From Clostridium sp. (GTDB lineage Bacteria > Bacillota > Clostridia > Lachnospirales > Lachnospiraceae), in contig JAMOZY010000015.1 in NCBI GenBank assembly GCA_023667695.1, positions 1 to 58,180 of the forward strand: 58,180 nt of DNA. The letters are read 5' to 3'. Below, one piece after another: positions 16,609 to 26,223 of the stretch (its first letter is position 1; each line of letters begins with the position of its first letter). A model generated the notes under the pieces. That model did not search any database. It saw only the letters and a program-made list of their open reading frames with translations, and was not told the DNA's origin. Position numbers and translations under genes: made by a program.

Positions 16609-18162
16609 ATGTATAGTAGTGTAACCAGCGGAACCATTTTGGGTATCCAGGGTATTATGATTCAGACCGAAGCCGATGTATCCGACGGACTTCCTTCCTT
16701 TCACATGGTAGGCTATCTTGCCAGTGAAGTCAGGGAATCCGGCGAACGGATTCGGACTGCTATGCGGAATGCCGGATACAGTCTGCCGCCCAAGCGGATT
16801 GTAGTAAATCTGTCTCCGGCCGATATTCGAAAGGGAGGGTCCGGCTTTGATTTGCCCATTGCAATTTCTATTTTGATTTCCATGGGTTATATTCCACAGG
16901 AATCTGTGGAATCCATGGTGTTTCTCGGAGAGCTGGGGTTAAATGGGGATGTGCTTCCCATTCATGGGGTACTGCCCATTGCAGACCATGCCCGACAGAT
17001 GGGCTTCCGGATTTTGGTGGTACCGGAGGCCAATCAACAGGAAGCAGCTATGGTACAGGATTTGAAGGTGCTTGGTATAAGCAGCTTGGGGGAGCTGGTC
17101 ACCTTGTTGAATTGCAGGGAGGAATGGGAAGACCGGTATTATCAGCCGGAGCAGGAGGGGATACCGGAGGAGGAGGCCCCGGTATGGGATTTCCGGAACT
17201 TAAAAGGACAACCATTGCTGCGGCGGGTCATGGAAATTGCAGCCTCCGGCATGCACAATCTGCTGATGAGCGGACCGCCGGGGGCGGGAAAGACAATGGC
17301 AGCCAAGTGTCTGGCAGGGATTTTGCCGGATTTGTCACCAGAGGAACAGATGGAGCTGACTAAGATTTATAGTGTTCGGGGACTGCTTCCCACCGAAGGC
17401 CGGATGCTGGTCAGGCGTCCCTTTCGTGCGCCCCATCATACGATTACCGGAAGCGCCTTTCTTGGCGGCGGCATCCATCCCCAGCCGGGAGAAATCAGTC
17501 TGGCGCATAACGGCGTCCTGTTTTTAGATGAACTTCCAGAATTTTCCCATTCCGTAATTGAAACTCTGCGTCAGCCCTTAGAGGACGGCCAGGTGACCAT
17601 CGGACGGCTTCAGGGCGTTATTGCATTTCCAGCCAGAGTTATGCTGGTTGGCGCCATGAATCCCTGTCCCTGCGGCTGTTATCCGGACCGGAGCCGCTGC
17701 AATTGTTCTGTCGAACAGATTCAACGCTATCAGAGAAGAATCAGCCGGGCAGTCATTGACCGGATGGATTTGCAGATTCGGATACAGCCCGTAGGATTTC
17801 AGGAAATGATAAGCCAGGAAAGCCGGGAAAGCTCTGCCTGTATCCGGCGCAGAGTCAGCCGGGTGCATCAGCTGCAGCAGGAGCGCTACCGGGACCAGAA
17901 GCTTCGCTTTAATTCCCAGCTGACAACGGAGGGCATTCACCGGTATTGCTCTTTAACCAAAGAAGAGGAAGACTATTTAGAGAGGATTTATGCAAAAAGA
18001 AATATAAGCAGCCGTGGATATGACCGGATTCTTCGGGTGGCAAGGACCATTGCCGATATGGATGGCTCTCCGGAGCTTCAATTATGCCATATCAAGGAAG
18101 CGGCGGCTTATCGGCTCGCGGAAGAGAATCCGATGGCAGGAGGTGGTGGTTATGCATCCTGA
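16609..18162 (+). CDS. comM: ComM/YifB-family AAA+ ATPase (Mg-chelatase-like)
   Basis: The 517-residue protein has an N-terminal ChlI-type domain (starting MYSSVTSGTILG, with the PADIRK segment), an AAA+ core with Walker A GPPGAGKT and Walker B LFLDELPEF, then CPCGCYPDRSRCNCS and a C-terminal Mg-chelatase domain. The family promotes branch migration during natural transformation in Gram-negative bacteria; here its neighbour dprA supports a role in handling incoming DNA. It overlaps dprA by 11 bases. Confidence 0.93.
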   Translation: MYSSVTSGTILGIQGIMIQTEADVSDGLPSFHMVGYLASEVRESGERIRTAMRNAGYSLPPKRIVVNLSPADIRKGGSGFDLPIAISILISMGYIPQESVESMVFLGELGLNGDVLPIHGVLPIADHARQMGFRILVVPEANQQEAAMVQDLKVLGISSLGELVTLLNCREEWEDRYYQPEQEGIPEEEAPVWDFRNLKGQPLLRRVMEIAASGMHNLLMSGPPGAGKTMAAKCLAGILPDLSPEEQMELTKIYSVRGLLPTEGRMLVRRPFRAPHHTITGSAFLGGGIHPQPGEISLAHNGVLFLDELPEFSHSVIETLRQPLEDGQVTIGRLQGVIAFPARVMLVGAMNPCPCGCYPDRSRCNCSVEQIQRYQRRISRAVIDRMDLQIRIQPVGFQEMISQESRESSACIRRRVSRVHQLQQERYRDQKLRFNSQLTTEGIHRYCSLTKEEEDYLERIYAKRNISSRGYDRILRVARTIADMDGSPELQLCHIKEAAAYRLAEENPMAGGGGYAS

Positions 18163-19267
18163 TTTTTATTGCTTCTGGCTTACCTTTCTCTATCGGATTC
18201 CCTTAGACCGGCTTCATGGCTATATTGATTATTATGGAACGCCCAAGGCCTTTTATGAAGCAGAACCAGAAGCGTTAGATATTCTCCGACCCTCGGAACG
18301 GCGGCAGGTGCTGGCATTACGGGAGGGAGAAACGCTGCTTCAGCGTTGGGAGGAACAAAAGGAAAAGCCATATCGGTTTTTATCTTGTCTTCATCCGGAC
18401 TATCCTGCCCGTTTAAAAGAACTGAAGGATTTTCCCTTTGGTATCTTTTATGAGGGAACGCTGCCGCCAAAAGAAGCGCCGGCAGTTGCTATCGTTGGCG
18501 CCAGAAATGCAACCATATACGGACAGGAGCTGGCTTATCAATTTGCACTGGAGCTGGGACGGCAGGGGATTTCCGTCATCAGCGGCCTGGCAAACGGCAT
18601 TGATGCTGCCGCCCACCGGGGCTGTATGGACGCCGGGGGCTATACCATGGGGATATTAGGTTCTGGTATTAATGTAATATATCCCAAAGAAAATCATAAT
18701 CTTTATAGAAGCATGGAAAGGTCCGGCGGTATTCTGACGGAATATGTTCCGGACACCAGACCGCTGCCCATGCTGTTCCCAAGACGGAACCGGCTGATTA
18801 GTGTATTATCGGATTTGGTACTGGTGGTAGAGGCCAGGGAGCAAAGCGGTTCTCTGATTACCGTGGATTTTGCGCTGGAGCAGGGACGGGATATCTGTGC
18901 CGTTCCGGGTCGGCCCTGTGATTCTTTGAGTCTTGGCTGCAACCGTCTGATTCAGCAGGGTGCCAAATGTGTGCTGTCTCCGGCGGATGTATTGGAAGAA
19001 TTGCTGGAAGAAGGCAGGTTTATCCGGCAAAATCAGGAGAAGAATCTGGTAAATCCGGATTTGGGGCTTGCACCAAAAGAAAAAATGGTGTATAGTTGTC
19101 TGCGTTTAGAACCAAAATTCATTGATGAAATCTTATGTCAACTGCAACTGCCGGTTTGGGAAGCAGTGCAGATATTGACGGATTTAGTAATAAAGGGTGT
19201 AATCCGGGAGAATCCCCATCATTACTATTATAAGACGATGGAGGACCGGACAACGCAAATAGAATAA
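18152..19267 (+). CDS. dprA: DprA, DNA-processing protein
   Basis: DprA loads RecA on incoming single-stranded DNA. The protein has 371 residues from the ATG at 18152, chosen because AGGAGGTGG lies just upstream inside comM; the frame is open further upstream without support. The Rossmann-like core shows AIVGARNATIYG, ISGLANGIDAAAHRG, GILGSGINVIYP, FPRRNRLIS and the EQSGSLITVDFALEQGR segment. A winged-helix-like C-terminal domain (about 310-365) follows. The start overlaps comM by 11 bases, indicating translational coupling. Confidence 0.95.
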   Translation: MHPDFYCFWLTFLYRIPLDRLHGYIDYYGTPKAFYEAEPEALDILRPSERRQVLALREGETLLQRWEEQKEKPYRFLSCLHPDYPARLKELKDFPFGIFYEGTLPPKEAPAVAIVGARNATIYGQELAYQFALELGRQGISVISGLANGIDAAAHRGCMDAGGYTMGILGSGINVIYPKENHNLYRSMERSGGILTEYVPDTRPLPMLFPRRNRLISVLSDLVLVVEAREQSGSLITVDFALEQGRDICAVPGRPCDSLSLGCNRLIQQGAKCVLSPADVLEELLEEGRFIRQNQEKNLVNPDLGLAPKEKMVYSCLRLEPKFIDEILCQLQLPVWEAVQILTDLVIKGVIRENPHHYYYKTMEDRTTQIE

Positions 19268-19303
19268 AGCATGGAGGATGCTTTTGAAGGGAGTTCTGTT
19301 TGA

Positions 19304-21343
19304 ATGGCGAAAAATTTAGTAATTGTTGAGTCACCGGCCAAGGCGAAAACTATTAAAAAGTTCCTGGGAGCCAATTATGAGGTAATTGCTTCCAATGGAC
19401 ATGTACGGGATTTGCCGAAAAGCCAGATGGGCGTCGATGTTGAACACGGCTTTGAACCAAAGTATATTACGATTCGGGGAAAAGGAGACATACTGGCAAA
19501 GCTGCGGAAGGAAGTAAAGAAAGCGGACCGGGTTTATCTTGCAACGGACCCGGACCGGGAGGGCGAAGCGATTTCCTGGCATCTGTCCCAGGCTCTGAAG
19601 CTGGAGGAAGAGAAGTATAAGCGGATTACGTTTCACGAGATTACGAAGCAGGCAGTGAAGAATTCCATTAAAAATGCAAGGGAGATTGATATGAACCTGG
19701 TGGATGCCCAGCAGGCGCGCCGGATGCTGGACCGTATGGTTGGGTATCAGATTAGTCCGATTTTATGGGCGAAGATTAAGCGGGGCTTAAGTGCCGGACG
19801 GGTACAGTCCGTTGCCCTGCGTTTGATTTGCGACCGGGAGAATGAAATCAATGCGTTTATACCGGAAGAATACTGGACCTTAGATGCCATATTGCAGGCA
19901 GAAGGAATGACAAAGCCCTTTACAGCGAAATACGCAGGGGAAATATCGAACAAAGAGGAATTAGAAGCGATTGTTAAGAAGCTGGAGGGCGCTGCGTTTG
20001 CGGTTCGGGAAGTAAAAGAGGGCAAGCGGGTAGTAAAGGCGCCCAGTCCATTTACTACCAGCACCTTGCAGCAGGAAGCGTCGAAAAAGCTGAATTATTC
20101 TACCCAGAAGACCATGCGGCTGGCACAGCAGTTATATGAAGGAATTGACATTAAGGGAAAAGGCACCGTAGGTCTGATTACTTATCTGCGAACGGATTCC
20201 ATCCGGATTGCAGAAGAGGCACAGGCGGCGGCCAGGGATTATATTGAGGCACATTATGGTAAGAATTATGTGGGTGAGGCCAGGGGAAGCCTGAAGAATG
20301 GAAAACGGATTCAGGATGCCCACGAAGCCATCCGTCCGACGGATGTTACACTTTCACCGGTGCTGGCAAAGGAAAGTCTGGGCAGGGACCTGTTCCGGCT
20401 GTATCAGTTGATTTATAACCGGTTTCTGGCAAGTCAGATGCAGAATGCAGTATATGAGACGACGTCCCTGAAGCTGGAGGCTGCAGGCGAACGGTTTACA
20501 GCCTCTGCGTCCCGGCTGGGATTCGACGGCTTTTTATCCGTGTATAAGGGCGAGGAGGAAAAACAACCCCAGCTTTCTCTGACCGGAATTACACCGGGAA
20601 GCCGGCTGAAGCTGAAGAATTTGGAAGAAAAACAGCATTTTACCCAGCCGCCGGCACATTATACAGAGGCTTTGCTGGTCAAGACCCTGGAGGAACTGGG
20701 GATTGGAAGGCCCAGTACCTATGCGCCTACCATTACTACGATTATGAACCGCCGTTATATTGTAAAGGAACAAAAGAATCTATACGTAACGGAGCTTGGG
20801 GAAGCGGTAAACCAGATGATGCTGAAGGCATTTCCGGTCATTGTGGATGTGGAATTTACTGCCAATATGGAATCCCTGCTGGATAGTGTAGAGGAGGGTA
20901 CAGTTGCCTGGAAAACAATCATTGAGAACTTTTATCCGGATTTGGATGAGGCGGTGCAGAATGCAGAATTAGAATTAGAGCATGTAAAGATTGAAGATGA
21001 AGTGACGGATGTTGACTGTGATTTGTGCGGCAGGAAAATGGTGATAAAATACGGCCCCCATGGGAAATTTCTGGCATGTCCCGGATTTCCGGACTGTAGA
21101 AATACCAAGCCCTACTATGAAAAAATCGGGGTTGCCTGTCCCAACTGCGGAAAGGATATCGTTCTTCGTAAGACCAAAAAAGGACGCAGATACTATGGCT
21201 GCGAGGATAATCCGGCCTGTGATTTTATGAGCTGGCAGAAGCCTTCTGCCACTCCATGTCCGAATTGCGGCGGCATTATGGTAGAAAAAGGAAACAAGCT
21301 GGTATGTATGAAAGAAGATTGTTCCTATATTATTGATAAATAG
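19304..21343 (+). CDS. topA: TopA, DNA topoisomerase I
   Basis: This type IA enzyme relaxes negative supercoils. The 679-residue protein has a TOPRIM domain (IVESPAKAKTIKKFLG at 7-22, DPDREGEAI at 82-90), the catalytic Tyr294 in LITYLRTDS, and three C-terminal zinc ribbons with CxxC pairs (CDLCG, CPNCG, CPNCG). The third is short. The start at 19304 follows GAAGGGAG. It lies 36 bases after dprA with no terminator between them, so it is probably in the same operon. Confidence 0.97.
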   Translation: MAKNLVIVESPAKAKTIKKFLGANYEVIASNGHVRDLPKSQMGVDVEHGFEPKYITIRGKGDILAKLRKEVKKADRVYLATDPDREGEAISWHLSQALKLEEEKYKRITFHEITKQAVKNSIKNAREIDMNLVDAQQARRMLDRMVGYQISPILWAKIKRGLSAGRVQSVALRLICDRENEINAFIPEEYWTLDAILQAEGMTKPFTAKYAGEISNKEELEAIVKKLEGAAFAVREVKEGKRVVKAPSPFTTSTLQQEASKKLNYSTQKTMRLAQQLYEGIDIKGKGTVGLITYLRTDSIRIAEEAQAAARDYIEAHYGKNYVGEARGSLKNGKRIQDAHEAIRPTDVTLSPVLAKESLGRDLFRLYQLIYNRFLASQMQNAVYETTSLKLEAAGERFTASASRLGFDGFLSVYKGEEEKQPQLSLTGITPGSRLKLKNLEEKQHFTQPPAHYTEALLVKTLEELGIGRPSTYAPTITTIMNRRYIVKEQKNLYVTELGEAVNQMMLKAFPVIVDVEFTANMESLLDSVEEGTVAWKTIIENFYPDLDEAVQNAELELEHVKIEDEVTDVDCDLCGRKMVIKYGPHGKFLACPGFPDCRNTKPYYEKIGVACPNCGKDIVLRKTKKGRRYYGCEDNPACDFMSWQKPSATPCPNCGGIMVEKGNKLVCMKEDCSYIIDK

Positions 21344-21346
21344 ATA

Positions 21347-21375
21347 TTGTTATTTTTGTGTGATTGTGTTACACT
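21347..21375 (+). promoter_or_regulatory. Sigma-A promoter candidate for codY
   Basis: TTGTTA (21347-21352), a 17-base spacer, and TACACT (21370-21375), each 4 of 6 to consensus. It begins four bases after the topA stop. The leader to the codY ATG would be about 80 bases. Confidence 0.45.
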
Positions 21376-21463
21376 TTAACTAAGTGTTGTGGCTGTATTA
21401 TATTTGTCAATACATGCAGAAGCGCAGACAGGCATGATGATTTCATTTGCACAGGAGGAAAGA

Positions 21464-22237
21464 ATGAGCGTACAGTTGTTGGACAAAACGCGTAAGATTA
21501 ATAAGCTGTTACACAATAACAATTCTCATAAAGTAGTTTTTAATGATATTTGCGAGGTTTTATCCGACATTATGGCTTCCGATGTTCTTGTAATCAGCAA
21601 GAAGGGCAAGGTTCTGGGAATTAAGAATCGGGAGGATATAGACAGTCTCCGGGAATTAATCGTAGATGAGATTGGCGGGCATATTGATTCTATGCTGAAT
21701 GAGCGGTTGTTAGGGATTCTTTCCACCAAGGAGAATGTCAATCTGACGACCCTTGGATTTGAGGCGGAAGGGATTGAACGTTATCAGGCGCTGATTACCC
21801 CCATTGATATAGCTGGAGAGCGTCTGGGTACGGTATTTATGTATAAGCAGGATTCCCCTTATGAGATTGATGATATCATTCTTGGCGAATATGGGAATAC
21901 GGTAGTGGGACTGGAAATGATGCGTTCCGTTAATGAAGAGAATGCAGAGGAAAGCCGGAAGGTGGCAATCGTCCGGTCTGCAATCAGTACCTTATCCTTT
22001 TCGGAATTAGAAGCCATAACCTATATATTTGAAGAACTGGAAGGTACAGAAGGGATTCTGGTAGCCAGTAAGATTGCCGACCGGGTAGGCATTACCCGCT
22101 CTGTTATTGTAAATGCACTGCGGAAGTTTGAAAGCGCCGGTGTCATTGAGTCCCGTTCTTCCGGGATGAAGGGAACCTACATAAAAGTAATGAATGATGT
22201 GGTTTTTGATGAATTAAAGCGTCTGAAGAATAAGTAA
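21464..22237 (+). CDS. codY: CodY, GTP- and branched-chain-amino-acid-sensing repressor
   Basis: CodY is the global nutrient regulator of Firmicutes. It represses motility, competence and amino acid genes when GTP and Ile/Leu/Val are high. The protein has 257 residues from the ATG at 21464, supported by AGGAGGA and by the family's usual N terminus (MSVQLLDKTRKINKLL). The N-terminal GAF domain is followed by a winged helix with the recognition segment ASKIADRVGITRSVIVNALR. As in Bacillus subtilis it sits right before flgB, which puts the nutrient regulator next to the flagellar locus. Confidence 0.96.
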   Translation: MSVQLLDKTRKINKLLHNNNSHKVVFNDICEVLSDIMASDVLVISKKGKVLGIKNREDIDSLRELIVDEIGGHIDSMLNERLLGILSTKENVNLTTLGFEAEGIERYQALITPIDIAGERLGTVFMYKQDSPYEIDDIILGEYGNTVVGLEMMRSVNEENAEESRKVAIVRSAISTLSFSELEAITYIFEELEGTEGILVASKIADRVGITRSVIVNALRKFESAGVIESRSSGMKGTYIKVMNDVVFDELKRLKNK

Positions 22238-22290
22238 TGCAGAGGGAAAATGAATAATACTTGATTCGGAATGGATTCCAATGATTGACA

Positions 22291-22323
22291 AAAGGATTTG
22301 TGAGAACTCTCATAAATCCTTTA
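22291..22323 (+). terminator. Inverted repeat between codY and flgB
   Basis: AAAGGATTTGTGAG pairs with CTCATAAATCCTTT (14 pairs, one G-U, loop AACT). On the + strand it is followed by ATCATG, a poor T tract; on the - strand the tail is TTTTGTC. It could be a weak terminator for codY, a leader hairpin of the flagellar operon, or an operator. TTGACA lies at 22285-22290 but lacks a matching -10. Confidence 0.5.
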
Positions 22324-22362
22324 TCATGCCTATATAACCAAACTAAGATAAGGAGAGAAGCA

Positions 22363-22752
22363 ATGATTAATTCCAATGTGTACAATTATATTAATGTTTT
22401 GGATAAGGCCATGGATGCTGCCTATATCCGGCATAATGTGCTGGCAAACAATGTAGCGAATAACAGTACGCCGAATTATAAGCGTCAGGATGTACAGTTT
22501 GAGTCTATCTTACAGGCTTCCTTGGCAGGCGGAGGCAGCCTGAATGAAAAGCTGAAGGATTTGAATCTGAATCTGGATGAGATTAACAGCTTTATTTATA
22601 CTGATCATACATCCTTAGCTTACCGGCTGGACGGAAACAATGTGGATATTGAACAGGAAGAGGCATATATTGCTGAAAATTCCATTCGATACAATACACT
22701 AGAGGAACTGATGGCACAGGAATTTGCCCGCTATAAAGTGGTATTATCCTAG
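22363..22752 (+). CDS. flgB: FlgB, proximal rod protein
   Basis: FlgB is part of the flagellar rod in the cell envelope. The protein has 129 residues from the ATG at 22363, supported by AAGGAGAG. The family N terminus is clear: a leading helix, RHNVLANNVANNSTPNYKRQ, and a later FARYKVVLS end. It is the first gene of the fla/che locus and lies 18 bases before flgC. Confidence 0.95.
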   Translation: MINSNVYNYINVLDKAMDAAYIRHNVLANNVANNSTPNYKRQDVQFESILQASLAGGGSLNEKLKDLNLNLDEINSFIYTDHTSLAYRLDGNNVDIEQEEAYIAENSIRYNTLEELMAQEFARYKVVLS

Positions 22753-22770
22753 TAAAGGAGGAAGATACAT

Positions 22771-23208
22771 ATGAGTATGTTTGATGCAATGAATGTAAGC
22801 GCAAGCGGTATGACGGCACAGAGATTCCGTATGGATGTGATTTCACAGAATATCGCCAATGTGCATACGACCCGGGATGAGAATGGAAATGTTTATCGAA
22901 GGAAAACTGTTGTGTTCAACGAAAAGAACGCGTTGAATTTTGGAGACACCCTGTATAACAGCCTGAATGTATTCCGCCCAAGCGGTGTACGGGTTACCCA
23001 TGTGGTGGAGGACCAGTCTGATTTGAAGATGGTGTATGACCCAAGTCATCCGGATGCAGATGAGAATGGATATGTGAATTATCCCAACGTGGAACCGGTT
23101 ACGGAAATGACGAACCTGATTGATTCCAGCCGGGCATATGAGGCAAATGTGACCGCTTTTAATGCGGCAAAGTCCATTGCCATGAAGGGCTTGGAATTAA
23201 TGAAATAG
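22771..23208 (+). CDS. flgC: FlgC, proximal rod protein
   Basis: The 145-residue protein opens with SGMTAQRFRMDVISQNIANV, the rod/hook family heptad motif. It has the YPNVEPVTEMTNLIDSSRAY segment near the C terminus, typical of FlgC. It forms the rod with FlgB, FliE and the distal rod proteins. A strong AAAGGAGGAAG site precedes the ATG. Confidence 0.96.
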   Translation: MSMFDAMNVSASGMTAQRFRMDVISQNIANVHTTRDENGNVYRRKTVVFNEKNALNFGDTLYNSLNVFRPSGVRVTHVVEDQSDLKMVYDPSHPDADENGYVNYPNVEPVTEMTNLIDSSRAYEANVTAFNAAKSIAMKGLELMK

Positions 23209-23248
23209 ATAAATTGACGGAAGCAGGATGCGCATAAGGAGTAGAGCA

Positions 23249-23563
23249 ATGAATAATATTACATCAATCACAGCATTAAATGACAGCCTGGGAATATCCG
23301 GCAAAAAAGATACTAAACTCACCACGGATAACACGGAAGCGTTTCAGTCTTTGTTGAATTCTGCGATTTCCATGTATTCAGAGGCGGACCAACTGAATAA
23401 GAAAGCCCAGACGGCAAGCTTGAATTATGCCATGGGTTATTCCAATAATACCCATGACCTTGCTGCAATACAGCAGAAAGCAAATATTGCGATACAATAT
23501 ACGGTAAAGGTGACGAATAAGTTCTTAGAGGCATACAAAGAGATTATGGGTATGCAGCTATAG
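23249..23563 (+). CDS. fliE: FliE, MS-ring/rod junction protein
   Basis: The protein has 104 residues from the ATG at 23249. AAGGAG at 23236-23241 sets this start and makes the ATG at 23228 unlikely. The C-terminal region (DLAAIQQKANIAIQYTVKVT then AYKEIMGMQL) is the FliE signature. FliE joins the MS ring to the rod and is needed for early export. Confidence 0.94.
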   Translation: MNNITSITALNDSLGISGKKDTKLTTDNTEAFQSLLNSAISMYSEADQLNKKAQTASLNYAMGYSNNTHDLAAIQQKANIAIQYTVKVTNKFLEAYKEIMGMQL

Positions 23564-23587
23564 TAAGAAGTTATTTCTGGTGGAAAA

Positions 23588-25204
23588 ATGGATAAGATAT
23601 TGGATTTTTTTAAGGGACTCCCGGCGAAGCTGCTGGAGTTCTGGAATAAGTATACGGCTAAACAAAAAACGATTATAATTTCTGTGCTGGCAGCGGTGAT
23701 TTTCACCCTGGTAGCCTTGATTTGGTTGTCTACCAGGACGAATTATGTGACCCTGGCAACCTTTGAGTCTACCGCAGATGCAGCAGCAGCCAGAGGCTAT
23801 CTGGATGAGAGCGATACAAACTTCAAGTACCGGCTCTCCAGTGATGCATTGACGATATCGGTAGATGAAAAGCAGATATCAGAGGCAAGGCTGGTGTTAG
23901 GACAAAATGGTGTGACGGAGACGGCACAGGAGGATTATACATGGTTGTTTGACAATGGCTTTACCACAACGGATTCGGAACGGCAGTTAAAGGCAAAGAT
24001 TACTATGCAGAATACTCTGGCTATGGACATCTGCTCCATGGACGGGATTCGTTCCGCAGCGGTACGGATTAACCTGCCAGATGCCAGAAGCTCTCTGCTG
24101 GAGACGGACAAGGAAGCTTCTGCCAGCATTCGACTGACGACGACGGAGGATTTGGCTCCGGAACGGGTGGAGGGAATTGCCAGTTATGTGGCGAATACCC
24201 TGGGAAACCGGAATACGGACAATATCCGGATTGTTGACCAGACCGGACAGCTTTTATTTGAAGGCGGGGACAGCTCCAGCGGCTCCCTGACCTCGAATAA
24301 TAAGATTCGGAATGAGGTCGTCAACAGTATCGAGAATAATATCCGTTCTCTGTTGGTATCCAGCTTATATGATGATGCCCAGGTTATGGCGAATCTGGAC
24401 ATTCAACTGGATGAAACCCTGATTGAGCGGACAGAGTTTGACACCTTTCAGGATGGCCAGAATGGTCCAAGGTCTTCTTATTACATGTATAATGCAGAAA
24501 ATGTAGACGGTACCGGCGGTGTTCCGGGAACGGATGCCAATGACGGAGATATTACTACCTATGATATTCCGGATGCCGCTTATGGTAATTCTCAGATTCA
24601 GGTTATCAAGGAAGACTATGAAACGGATAAGATGGTGACAACCACCAGACGGGCAATCGGTGCAGTCAATCCTTCCAATTCTTCCGTATCCATTATTCTG
24701 ACCCAGTATGTGGAATATGATGAAGAGGATATGCGGGACCAGGGTTTGCTGGATGGCATGACCTTTGCTGAATTCCAGGCTCAGAATGGAGAGCGGATTC
24801 CAATTGAGGTGGATGAATCCATGTACGATATTGTATCCAATGCCACTGGTATCCGGACGAATTCCATTACGATTGTTGCTTATCAGGTTCCTCTTTTTTA
24901 TCCGAAAGAGTCCTCCGGTATGGCAGTTTCCAATATTCTGCAGATTATACTGGCGGTTCTGATTGCAGCATTGCTGATTTTTGTTGTCATGAAGGGTATG
25001 CGTCCGGCAGAGGTTACAGAATTAGAACCAGAGTTATCCGTAGAGACCTTATTGGCAACTACGAAGGATAATCAGAGTCTGGAAGATATTGAATATAACG
25101 AGAAAACAGCAACACGCCAGCGGATTGAGAAGTTTGTGGAAGAGAATCCGGAAGCAGTGGCACAGTTGCTTCGAAACTGGCTGAATGATGATGATTGGGA
25201 GTGA
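23588..25204 (+). CDS. fliF: FliF, MS-ring protein
   Basis: FliF forms the membrane ring that seeds basal body assembly. The 538-residue protein has TM1 at about 28-48, the extracytoplasmic ring-building (YscJ-like) domain, TM2 at about 449-470, and a cytoplasmic tail ending in LLRNWLNDDD, the part that binds FliG. The ribosome site is weak (CTGGTGG). The last codons overlap the fliG start region, giving close coupling. Confidence 0.96.
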   Translation: MDKILDFFKGLPAKLLEFWNKYTAKQKTIIISVLAAVIFTLVALIWLSTRTNYVTLATFESTADAAAARGYLDESDTNFKYRLSSDALTISVDEKQISEARLVLGQNGVTETAQEDYTWLFDNGFTTTDSERQLKAKITMQNTLAMDICSMDGIRSAAVRINLPDARSSLLETDKEASASIRLTTTEDLAPERVEGIASYVANTLGNRNTDNIRIVDQTGQLLFEGGDSSSGSLTSNNKIRNEVVNSIENNIRSLLVSSLYDDAQVMANLDIQLDETLIERTEFDTFQDGQNGPRSSYYMYNAENVDGTGGVPGTDANDGDITTYDIPDAAYGNSQIQVIKEDYETDKMVTTTRRAIGAVNPSNSSVSIILTQYVEYDEEDMRDQGLLDGMTFAEFQAQNGERIPIEVDESMYDIVSNATGIRTNSITIVAYQVPLFYPKESSGMAVSNILQIILAVLIAALLIFVVMKGMRPAEVTELEPELSVETLLATTKDNQSLEDIEYNEKTATRQRIEKFVEENPEAVAQLLRNWLNDDDWE

Positions 25205-25209
25205 TGATA

Positions 25210-26223
25210 ATGGCAGAAGCAAGTAGTGGTTTATCAGGCATACAGAAGGCGGCAATCCTGCTGATTGCGTTAGGACCGGAAATGTCTGCTACCATTTTCA
25301 AGCATTTGAAAGATGATGAAATTGAGCAATTAACCCTTGAAATTGCCAATACCAGAAGCATTTCGGCAGACTTGAAGAATGATGTCATGGATGAGTTCTA
25401 TGAGGTCTGCCTGGCACAGCAGTATATTGCAGAAGGCGGTATCGGTTATGCGAAGGACTTGCTGGATAAGGCTTTGGGTGAGGACCGGGCTCAGGAGGTA
25501 ATTAACCGTCTCACGGCTTCCTTACAGGTACGGCCGTTTGAGTTTGTCCGGAAGGCAGACGCCAGCCAGCTTTTGAACTTCATTCAGGATGAGCATCCGC
25601 AGACAATTGCTTTGATTTTATCCTATCTGCCGGCAGGACAGGCAGGTTCCGTCATCGGCTCCCTGCCATCTGAGATACAGTCGGATGTGGCAAAGCGTAT
25701 TGCCAGCATGGACCGGACCTCTCCGGATGTTATCCAGGAGGTAGAGGAAATCTTAGAGCGGAAGCTGTCATCCCTGGTCAATCAGGATTACACGATTGTG
25801 GGCGGTGTCGATGCGATTGTCAGCATATTGAATTCCGTAGACCGGAGTACAGAAAAGCATATTATGGAGACTCTGGAAGTGGAAGAACCGGAATTGGCAG
25901 ACGAAATCCGGAGAAAGATGTTCGTATTCGAAGATATTCTTACGCTGGATAACCGTGCCATTCAGACGGTACTGCGGGATGTGGATAACAATGAACTGGC
26001 GATTGCACTTAAAAATGCCAATGAGGAAGTACAGAATGCAATATTCAGCAATCTGTCATCCCGTCTGGCAGCTATGATAAAAGAGGATATGGAATACATG
26101 GGTCCGGTTCGTCTAAAGGACGTAGAGGATGCACAGCAGAAGATTGTAAATATCATCCGAAAGCTGGAGGATTCCGGCGATATTGTTATTTCCCGTGGCG
26201 GAGGTGACGAGATTATTGTCTAA
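25210..26223 (+). CDS. fliG: FliG, rotor switch protein
   Basis: FliG transmits torque from MotA. The protein has 337 residues from the ATG at 25210, with GGGAG at 25197-25201; an ATG at 25204 overlaps the fliF stop and is the alternative. The N-terminal domain starts GLSGIQKAAILLIALG. The middle domain carries EHPQTIALILSYLP, and the C-terminal torque helix region contains LDNRAIQTVLRDVDNNELA. A full-length, intact family member. Confidence 0.96.
   Translation: MAEASSGLSGIQKAAILLIALGPEMSATIFKHLKDDEIEQLTLEIANTRSISADLKNDVMDEFYEVCLAQQYIAEGGIGYAKDLLDKALGEDRAQEVINRLTASLQVRPFEFVRKADASQLLNFIQDEHPQTIALILSYLPAGQAGSVIGSLPSEIQSDVAKRIASMDRTSPDVIQEVEEILERKLSSLVNQDYTIVGGVDAIVSILNSVDRSTEKHIMETLEVEEPELADEIRRKMFVFEDILTLDNRAIQTVLRDVDNNELAIALKNANEEVQNAIFSNLSSRLAAMIKEDMEYMGPVRLKDVEDAQQKIVNIIRKLEDSGDIVISRGGGDEIIV

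Noticed and set aside
16807-16827. Sigma-D promoter (TAAA and CCGATAT) in comM
   Set aside because: The spacing is about 11 bases rather than about 15, it lies inside a coding region, and no motility gene follows.
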